Positions 58,813 to 64,000 of a stretch of DNA of 64,000 bases are shown one piece after another. The translations under genes and the position numbers were made by a program. The notes beneath the pieces were generated by a model, which did no database searches, had not been told where the DNA came from, and worked only from the letters and a program-made list of their open reading frames with translations. The DNA lies in NCBI GenBank assembly GCA_946186185.1, contig CAMHMJ010000001.1, positions 62,001-126,000 of the forward strand, read 5' to 3'. Source of the stretch: an uncultured Treponema sp. GTDB taxonomy: Bacteria; Spirochaetota; Spirochaetia; Treponematales; Treponemataceae. Every line of letters begins with the position of its first letter. The first letter of the stretch is position 1.

Positions 58813-60519
58813 TTAGAAATCCTGCTTGATTTTGTCGGTGTCTTTTCCGTTGTCTTTTTCACGGATTTCAACACGGCGGATTTTACCGCTTACAGTTTTT
58901 GGAAGCTCTTTTACAAACTCAAAAATACGAGGGCATTTGTACATTGCAGTATTTTCCTTTGCAAAGGTTGAAAGTTCAATTTCCATTTCCTTTGGATCTT
59001 TGTCCTGATATCCGTCAGAAAGAACGATGGTTGCCTTTACAGCCATACCGCGTTTCGGATCTTCAACGCCGGTTACAGCGCATTCAAGAACAGCCGGGTG
59101 CTTCTGAAGAACTGATTCAACCTCAAAAGGACTGATTCTGTAGCCGGAAGACTTGATGATGTCGTCGGTGCGTCCAACAAACCATACATAGCCGTCATTG
59201 TCCTGGTAAACGTTGTCACCGGTGTGGTAAACACCGCCGTCAAAAGCAGCAGCGGTGAGGGAAACGTCCTTGTAGTAGCCGGTCAAAAGTCCGAAAGGAT
59301 GTCCGTTTTCAACATGGATGCAGAGTTCTCCGACTTCCCCTGTTGGAACTGGTTTTCCGTTTGGATCCAGAACTTCTACATCGTACATCGGGTTAGGGCG
59401 TCCCATGGAGCCAGGTTTTACTGGGGATTCCATAAAGTTTCCGCAGATTACTGTACTTTCAGACTGACCGTAGCCTTCGTAGATTTTCTTTCCGGTCTGT
59501 TCGAACCACTTGTTGAATACTTCATCGTTCAGGGCTTCCCCTGCGGTACTGAAGCGGGTACACTTGCTTAAGTCGTATTTGCTCAAATCCTGTCGAACCA
59601 GGAAGCGGTAAACTGTCGGCGGTGCACAGAAGGTGGTAAGACCGTATTTTGAAATGAGGGTAAGCATCTTATCCGGCTTGAGCATATTCATGTCGTAAAC
59701 GAATTCTGCACTTCCGCAGATCCACTGTCCGTAGATTTTTCCCCAGGTAGCCTTTGCCCAGCCGGTTTCGGCGATGGTAAGGTGGAGTCCGTCTTCTACA
59801 ACGCACTGCCAGTATTTTGCGGTCATGATGTGACCAATCGGGTAGTCAAAGTTCTGAAGAACCATTTTCGGATAGCCTGAAGTTCCCGAGGTAAAATAGA
59901 GAAGCATCGGGTCGTCGTTGTGTGTTGCGGCTTCTCCCAGAGGACGAGGGAATTCTGCCGGCATGCGCTCGTATTCTTCGTGGAAGGAATCCCAGCCTTC
60001 CCGTTTGATTTTTCCTACGGTTACAAGGGTTTTTACAGTCGGGCTTTTTGGCATTGCCTTTTCAATTTCTTCCTGAACGTGCGGGTTGTCGTAGGAAATA
60101 ATCATTTTTACGTCGGCGGCATTTGTTCTGTATTCAAAGTCGCTTTTTAAGAGCTGGTCTGTGGCAGGAATAACGATTGCTCCGATTCTGTGAAGGGCTG
60201 GCATTAAGAACCACCATTCATAGCGGCGGCGCAAAACCAGCATTACGGTATCGCCTTTTTTGATTCCCTTTGAGGTGAGCCAGTAGGCAGCTCTTTTTGA
60301 TTCACGGGAAATATCGTTGAAGGTGAAGGTGTATTCTTCACCGTTATCGTCCAGCCAGACCAGTGCACGCTTTCCAGGAAAATCTGTTGCGTATCGGTCA
60401 ACTATATCGTAAGCAAAATTAAAATCTTTGATGGTCTTTAAGCGGCAGTTTTTCTTAAAATCCTCATAGTCGGAAAATTCCCGGTCTTCAACTAGAAACT
60501 CGTGATATAAAGAAGACAT
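58813..60519 (-). CDS. AMP-dependent acyl-CoA synthetase (medium-chain/acetyl type)
   Basis: 568 residues from ATG 60519 with a CAGGAG site. The ANL-superfamily motif is Tyr-Phe-Thr-Ser-Gly-Thr-Ser-Gly-Tyr-Pro-Lys (about 208-218). Further motifs are Gly-Tyr-Gly-Gln-Ser-Glu-Ser-Thr (about 348), Tyr-His-Thr-Gly-Asp (about 430), Gly-Arg-Thr-Asp-Asp-Ile-Ile-Lys (about 448) and the catalytic Lys in Lys-Thr-Val-Ser-Gly-Lys-Ile. It activates a carboxylic acid to the acyl-AMP and then the acyl-CoA. The overall layout resembles MACS/AcsM-type synthetases; the acid used is not deducible. Monocistronic. The 156 bp upstream, before the TapT stop, hold AT-rich sequence and no other gene. Confidence 0.9.
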   Translation of the reverse strand: MSSLYHEFLVEDREFSDYEDFKKNCRLKTIKDFNFAYDIVDRYATDFPGKRALVWLDDNGEEYTFTFNDISRESKRAAYWLTSKGIKKGDTVMLVLRRRYEWWFLMPALHRIGAIVIPATDQLLKSDFEYRTNAADVKMIISYDNPHVQEEIEKAMPKSPTVKTLVTVGKIKREGWDSFHEEYERMPAEFPRPLGEAATHNDDPMLLYFTSGTSGYPKMVLQNFDYPIGHIMTAKYWQCVVEDGLHLTIAETGWAKATWGKIYGQWICGSAEFVYDMNMLKPDKMLTLISKYGLTTFCAPPTVYRFLVRQDLSKYDLSKCTRFSTAGEALNDEVFNKWFEQTGKKIYEGYGQSESTVICGNFMESPVKPGSMGRPNPMYDVEVLDPNGKPVPTGEVGELCIHVENGHPFGLLTGYYKDVSLTAAAFDGGVYHTGDNVYQDNDGYVWFVGRTDDIIKSSGYRISPFEVESVLQKHPAVLECAVTGVEDPKRGMAVKATIVLSDGYQDKDPKEMEIELSTFAKENTAMYKCPRIFEFVKELPKTVSGKIRRVEIREKDNGKDTDKIKQDF

Positions 60520-60675
60520 TTTCTGCTCCTGTGTAAGGCCTGTGTAGGCCTCCTGTAATGTAGATTTAACTTTTTCACTCTCTTATTTTGATTCAAAAAA
60601 ATGCGCCTATATTATCCCGTTTTTTCCACTCTGTGTCAAAAGGTTAGGTAAAAAATCCGGCTAAAAAATTGAGGT

Positions 60676-61353
60676 TTAAAAATCCGGCATTTTCCGTTCA
60701 GTGGTGTATTTCCAGTCGTTTGCGTGGGTATTAGGCCTTAAACCCTGGATGCGTTCGTTTTCAGCCCGGATCTGATCCTTTATCATCTGCTTAAAAACGT
60801 CCATAAGGGGCTCCGGATCTGCGTCAGAAGCGAGGTTGATTTCCTGAAGCTCCTTAATCAGGTAGTAGCAGGTTTCAATGGTAGAAATGCATTCCGGCCG
60901 GGGCTCCTTTTTGAAGGTGAAAATTGAGCGGTATTCTCCGGAAAAGCTGAGTTTTGGAAGCTCTAAAAGGTTGGGACTGTGCTCAATCACTTTTTTTGAG
61001 CAGAACCAGGTGGCGTCGATTATTATTGCAAGAATTTTTCTGTTTCCCACCTGTTCCTTAAAGCCTTCTTTTCTGCTTGTCCAGGCGTCGCTTCCCGGAT
61101 ACAAAAGAACCGGAAAATACTGAGGGTCTGAAAGAAGCTTTAAAAGCCGGGTGTTCTGGGTAAAGTCAATTCCCACAAGAATTTCAGAATCAATCAGGGT
61201 GTTCTTGGAAATCCGGCCGGTTCCCGTTCTTTGTTTTTTGTACTCTTTTGGATGCATTAAAAAGACAAATTTAATTCCCGGGTCAAAGGGCTTTGTGTAT
61301 TTACACAGGCAGAATTCTTCAGCTCTGAAACAAACATTACATCGTGCGCACAT
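60676..61353 (-). CDS. DTW-domain tRNA-uridine aminocarboxypropyltransferase (TapT-like)
   Basis: 225 residues from ATG 61353; a longer frame to 61482 would read through the promoter and into the divergent gene. The N-terminal zinc cluster is Cys2, Cys5, Cys8 with Cys15 and Cys17. His-Pro-Lys-Glu follows near residue 37, then Ile-Ile-Ile-Asp-Ala-Thr-Trp, a variant of the Asp-Thr-Trp motif, and Ser-Thr-Ile-Glu. DTW proteins transfer a 3-amino-3-carboxypropyl group from SAM to uridine in tRNA (acp3U). It diverges from the MBL-fold gene and is predicted to have a leaderless mRNA. Confidence 0.86.
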   Translation of the reverse strand: MCARCNVCFRAEEFCLCKYTKPFDPGIKFVFLMHPKEYKKQRTGTGRISKNTLIDSEILVGIDFTQNTRLLKLLSDPQYFPVLLYPGSDAWTSRKEGFKEQVGNRKILAIIIDATWFCSKKVIEHSPNLLELPKLSFSGEYRSIFTFKKEPRPECISTIETCYYLIKELQEINLASDADPEPLMDVFKQMIKDQIRAENERIQGLRPNTHANDWKYTTERKMPDF

Positions 61354-61359
61354 ACCAAG

Positions 61360-61389
61360 AGTATACAGAAAAATGCCGTATTTTGGCAA
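61360..61389 (-). promoter_or_regulatory. Promoter of the DTW gene, predicted leaderless
   Basis: On the minus strand, TTGCCA (61384-61389), 18 bp, TATACT (61360-61365), 6 bp to the ATG. Confidence 0.65.
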
Positions 61390-61395
61390 ATACGT

Positions 61396-61424
61396 TTGCC
61401 CAGTTTTGGTAAAAGTGCTATAAT
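61396..61424 (+). promoter_or_regulatory. Promoter of the MBL-fold gene, predicted leaderless
   Basis: TTGCCC (61396-61401), 17 bp, TATAAT (61419-61424), 7 bp to GTG 61432. Its -35 box is only 6 bp from that of the divergent DTW gene, so one polymerase should exclude the other. Confidence 0.68.
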
Positions 61425-61431
61425 TGTTCGC

Positions 61432-62271
61432 GTGACAACTAGAGAATTCAATTCTGAAATAGAATTTACCAACGGCGGGCAATTAAGTTTTTTCTTTCTG
61501 GGATCGGGAAATGCGTTTTCAAAGGTTTTGTTGAATACAAACCTTCTTATTGTAAAAGGAAATGAGCATTTACTTGTTGACTGTGGTGCCCTGGCTCCGG
61601 TTGCGTTCAAAAAATTCAATTCAAATCTTTCAAATGTTCAGAATCTCATTGTGACACATGCCCATGCGGATCATATCGGTGGAATTGAAGAGCTGGCACT
61701 GATCGGGCGCTATGTTAAACATTCAAAGCCGAATTTAATTTGCGAAAAGCGGTTCAAAAAAGAACTCTGGAATAAATCCCTGAGGGGTGGGCTTGGCATG
61801 TGCGGAGAAGAAGGCCAGCGCCAGAAATTAAACTTTGATGATTATTTTACCTGGAAAACTCCTTCGAAAGTAAAAGGCGCTCCCAGACCGTTTTTGAATT
61901 ACGATATCGGTGCTCTGAATATAAAGGTTTTCAGGACTAAGCACGAATTTGTTTCGAATAATACCTGGAAAACCGGAATGTATTCTCTTGGGCTTCTGAT
62001 TGACGAGCGCATTGTTGTCAGCGGAGATACCAAGTTTGACCGGGAACTTTTGGACTGGCTGAATTCTTCCTATAAAATCGAACATATTTTCCATGACTGC
62101 AGTTTTAAGAAAAGTGCAGTTCATGCCTGTTATGAAGAGCTGAAAACCCTTCCGGAAGAAATTAAGGCAAAGATGACCCTGTGCCATTATGATGATGACA
62201 GTGCAGGCTTCAACCCTGCACCGGACGGATTTGCTTCACTTTGTAAGCCGGGTGTTTATTACGAGTTCTAG
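61432..62271 (+). CDS. Metallo-beta-lactamase-fold hydrolase
   Basis: 279 residues from GTG 61432, chosen because the promoter ends 7 bp before it. The metal-binding motif is His76-Ala-His78-Ala-Asp80-His81; further ligands appear in Ser-Gly-Asp-Thr-Lys (about 202-206) and Cys-His-Tyr-Asp-Asp. It looks like the RNase Z/cAMP phosphodiesterase branch of the superfamily (His-Ile-Phe-His-Asp-Cys-Ser near 220), but lacks enough landmarks to assign a substrate. It is cytoplasmic and monocistronic. Confidence 0.85.
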   Translation: MTTREFNSEIEFTNGGQLSFFFLGSGNAFSKVLLNTNLLIVKGNEHLLVDCGALAPVAFKKFNSNLSNVQNLIVTHAHADHIGGIEELALIGRYVKHSKPNLICEKRFKKELWNKSLRGGLGMCGEEGQRQKLNFDDYFTWKTPSKVKGAPRPFLNYDIGALNIKVFRTKHEFVSNNTWKTGMYSLGLLIDERIVVSGDTKFDRELLDWLNSSYKIEHIFHDCSFKKSAVHACYEELKTLPEEIKAKMTLCHYDDDSAGFNPAPDGFASLCKPGVYYEF

Positions 62272-62308
62272 TTTTTTACGTGAATATAAATTTATCTTGA
62301 AAAAAAAT

Positions 62309-62342
62309 GGGGCTTTCCAGCAATATTGGAAGCCCCTTTTTA
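62309..62342 (+). terminator. Rho-independent terminator of the MBL-fold gene
   Basis: GGGGCTTTCCA pairs with TTGGAAGCCCC, followed by a T-run, 38 bp after the stop codon. Confidence 0.92.
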
Positions 62343-62353
62343 TCTGTGATTTA

Positions 62354-62427
62354 TGTCCCGAATGCGATTCGAACGCACGACCTTCCGCTTAGGAGGCGGA
62401 TGCTCTATCCAGCTGAGCTACAGGGAC
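62354..62427 (-). tRNA. tRNA-Arg (anticodon CCU)
   Basis: 74 nt on the minus strand with standard arms: D stem GCTC/GAGC, anticodon stem TCCGC/GCGGA with loop CTCCTAA, T arm GTGCG-TTCGAAT-CGCAT. The anticodon CCU reads AGG. The acceptor stem GTCCCTG/TCGGGAC has one T-C mismatch at position 6-67 and a G-T pair at 7-66. The discriminator is A and CCA is not encoded, so it must be added. Confidence 0.93.
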
Positions 62428-62546
62428 AAACTGAATAGAGTGATATTACCCGTTTTTACCGAAAAAAACAAGTGATTAGCCGTCAGAACCGGTGTTTGCA
62501 GGCAAAACCTGTGTTGTGTGCAGGTTTGAATGGCAGCGGTGTCTGT

Positions 62547-64000
62547 TTAGAACAGACCGCTGATTACTCCGTCGTCGTCTACATCGATGTTCAGGGCGGC
62601 TGGTGCTTTTGGAAGTCCCGGCATTGTCATAATGTCACCTGCAAGAACAACTACAAAGCCTGCTCCCGCATAGAGCTGTACGTCCCGAACCGGGAAAACA
62701 TAGCCTTCAGGGGCACCGATGAGAGACGGGTCGTGGCTGATGGAATTCTGGGTTTTTGCGATACAGACAGGAAGATTTCCGTAGCCCGCTTCTTCAAAGC
62801 CCTTAAGCTTTTTAACCACATTTCCCTGAAAGTCAACATGTTTTGCGTGGTAGATTTCTTTGGCAATTGTTTTAATTTTTTCTTCGAAGGAAGCCCCTGA
62901 TTCATACAGGAAGTGGAAGCTGCTCTTTGAGTTTTCGCAGGTCTCCACAACGGCTTTTGCAAGCTCAACGGTTCCTTCACTTCCTTTTCCCCAGCCTTCG
63001 CACAAAACTGCCTTTGAACCGTTTTCCTTGCAGAGGTCTTCAAGAAGCTTGATTTCTTCATCTGTATCTGTAACAAAACGGTTAACGGCAACAACTGAAG
63101 GAAGACCGAATTTTGCAATGTTTCCGATGTGAGCCTTTAAGTTTTCAAAGCCTTTTTTGAGGGCTTCTGTGTCCGGCTGTGAAAGTTCGGATTTTGCCTT
63201 TCCGCCGTGCATCTTGAGGGCGCGGATTGTGGCAACGATTACAACAGCGCTTGGTTCAATTCCTGCAGCCCGGCACTTGATATCAAGGAACTTTTCTGCT
63301 CCAAGGTCTGCGGCAAAGCCTGCCTCGGTTACAACATAGTCTCCGGTTGCAAGGGCGGAAAGGGTTGCGTTTACAGAGTTACAGCCGTGGGCAATATTTG
63401 CAAAAGGGCCTCCGTGAACGAATACCGGATTCTTTTCCAGAGTCTGAACAAGGTTCGGGCGGATTGCGTCCTTTAACAGGGCTGCAACGGCGCCGGTGCA
63501 CTTTAAGTCTCCGAAGCGGACATTTTCTTTTTTGTAGTTTTTACCAATAATAATGGAAGAAAGCCGCTCTTTGAGTTCAGTGATTGTGCGGGAAAGGCAG
63601 ACGATTGCCATGATTTCTGAGGCAACTGTAATCTGGAAGTGATCTTCCCGAGGAGTTCCGTCGGTTCTGTTTCCAAGACCGCAGACGATGTTTCTGAGCT
63701 GTCTGTCGTTCAGGTCAACGCAGCGCTTCCAGGTGATGGTGCGGGGATCAATTCCCAGTTCGTTTCCCTGCTGAATGTGGTTGTCTACAAGGGCGGCAAT
63801 AAGGTTATTTGCAATTGAAATTGCGTGAATGTCTCCGGTAAAGTGGAGGTTGATGTCTTCCATCGGGACAATCTGTGCGTAGCCGCCACCGCAGGCACCG
63901 CCTTTTACGCCAAAGCATGGTCCTAAGGAAGGTTCCCGGAGGGCAATAACGGTTTTTTTGCCGATTTTATTGAGGCCGTCTCCAAGTCCGATTGAAACGG
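62547..64000 (-). CDS. fhs: Formate--tetrahydrofolate ligase, 5' end outside the window
   Basis: About 484 codons are present of a family length near 556. The start of the visible part reads [16 protein letters not shown], then Gly-Gly-Gly-Tyr-Ala-Gln and His-Phe-Thr-Gly-Asp-Ile-His-Ala-Ile, all FTHFS signatures; the ATP P-loop lies upstream of the window end. It makes 10-formyl-THF from formate, THF and ATP, supplying one-carbon units or acting in acetogenic metabolism. Some treponemes are acetogens, and those use this enzyme in the methyl branch; that role is not shown here. It ends about 120 bp before tRNA-Arg. Confidence 0.97.
   Translation of the reverse strand, partial: VSIGLGDGLNKIGKKTVIALREPSLGPCFGVKGGACGGGYAQIVPMEDINLHFTGDIHAISIANNLIAALVDNHIQQGNELGIDPRTITWKRCVDLNDRQLRNIVCGLGNRTDGTPREDHFQITVASEIMAIVCLSRTITELKERLSSIIIGKNYKKENVRFGDLKCTGAVAALLKDAIRPNLVQTLEKNPVFVHGGPFANIAHGCNSVNATLSALATGDYVVTEAGFAADLGAEKFLDIKCRAAGIEPSAVVIVATIRALKMHGGKAKSELSQPDTEALKKGFENLKAHIGNIAKFGLPSVVAVNRFVTDTDEEIKLLEDLCKENGSKAVLCEGWGKGSEGTVELAKAVVETCENSKSSFHFLYESGASFEEKIKTIAKEIYHAKHVDFQGNVVKKLKGFEEAGYGNLPVCIAKTQNSISHDPSLIGAPEGYVFPVRDVQLYAGAGFVVVLAGDIMTMPGLPKAPAALNIDVDDDGVISGLF

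Noticed and set aside
61396..61431. Upstream in-frame start for the MBL-fold protein
   Set aside because: It would lie within the -35 and -10 boxes of its own promoter; GTG 61432 is the better start.

Overview
This 64 kb window is chromosomal DNA of a spirochaete, most likely a gut- or rumen-type Treponema. The evidence is gene content and order: a FliG paralogue with an extended N-terminus, CheR/CheB next to a chemoreceptor, an LptC-LptA-LptB cluster without enterobacterial neighbours, RNase Y, GTP-dependent PEP carboxykinase, several lipoproteins and outer-membrane proteins of the kind treponemes carry, and moderate GC content. I see no insertion sequence, phage or CRISPR array.

Layout. 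1-6742: end of gatB, a conserved hypothetical, an ASCH-domain protein, membrane and outer-membrane proteins, a palindromic intergenic element, rny, nudC, then a structured leader RNA with a six-codon ORF in front of a YgjV-like/GNAT fusion. 6814-10079: a CitA/DcuS-type two-component system and a PQ-loop transporter fused to an SGNH-like domain. 10252-20446: fliG, pgeF, a large spirochaete hypothetical, an M16C metallopeptidase, a tocopherol-cyclase-like protein and a cation:proton antiporter. 20508-25252: a chemoreceptor and a parE-like topoisomerase subunit with a histone-H1-like N-terminal tail. 25491-30562: an AAA+/DUF4143 ATPase behind paired operator-like repeats, then a sugar-binding lipoprotein paired with a membrane PAS-GGDEF enzyme.

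30617-36500 is the accessory heart of the window. It holds intact pckG, an XRE regulator and an AT-rich BspA-like lipoprotein, then two copies of what reads as a type I toxin-antitoxin module: a 26-residue hydrophobic TxpA/BsrG-like peptide, a convergent antisense RNA, a sequestered ribosome binding site and about 30-bp terminal inverted repeats. The two modules flank a broken 3' duplicate of pckG that carries a 79-bp insertion. A decayed transglutaminase fragment follows. This region is the best candidate for an undescribed system.

36573-44369: a lipoprotein, a porin-like protein, a DUF3592 protein, and a chemoreceptor-cheR-cheB run. 44456-48352: an lptC-lptA-lptB operon continuing into a membrane protein, an ECF sigma factor and its zinc anti-sigma factor. 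48420-53337: a FliL-like protein, hflX, a diguanylate cyclase, a LysM-M23 endopeptidase and rlmE. 53384-57963: a discoidin-SGNH lipoprotein under a 36-bp perfect palindrome, then recR, ybaB and dnaX. 58101-64000: a zinc-ribbon protein, an acyl-CoA synthetase, a TapT-like DTW protein divergent from a metallo-beta-lactamase-fold protein, tRNA-Arg(CCU), and the 3' part of fhs.

A window-wide pattern is the number of genes without a Shine-Dalgarno sequence whose -10 box lies only 6-7 bp before the start codon, which predicts leaderless mRNAs. All functional calls come from reading motifs by eye; no database search was run.
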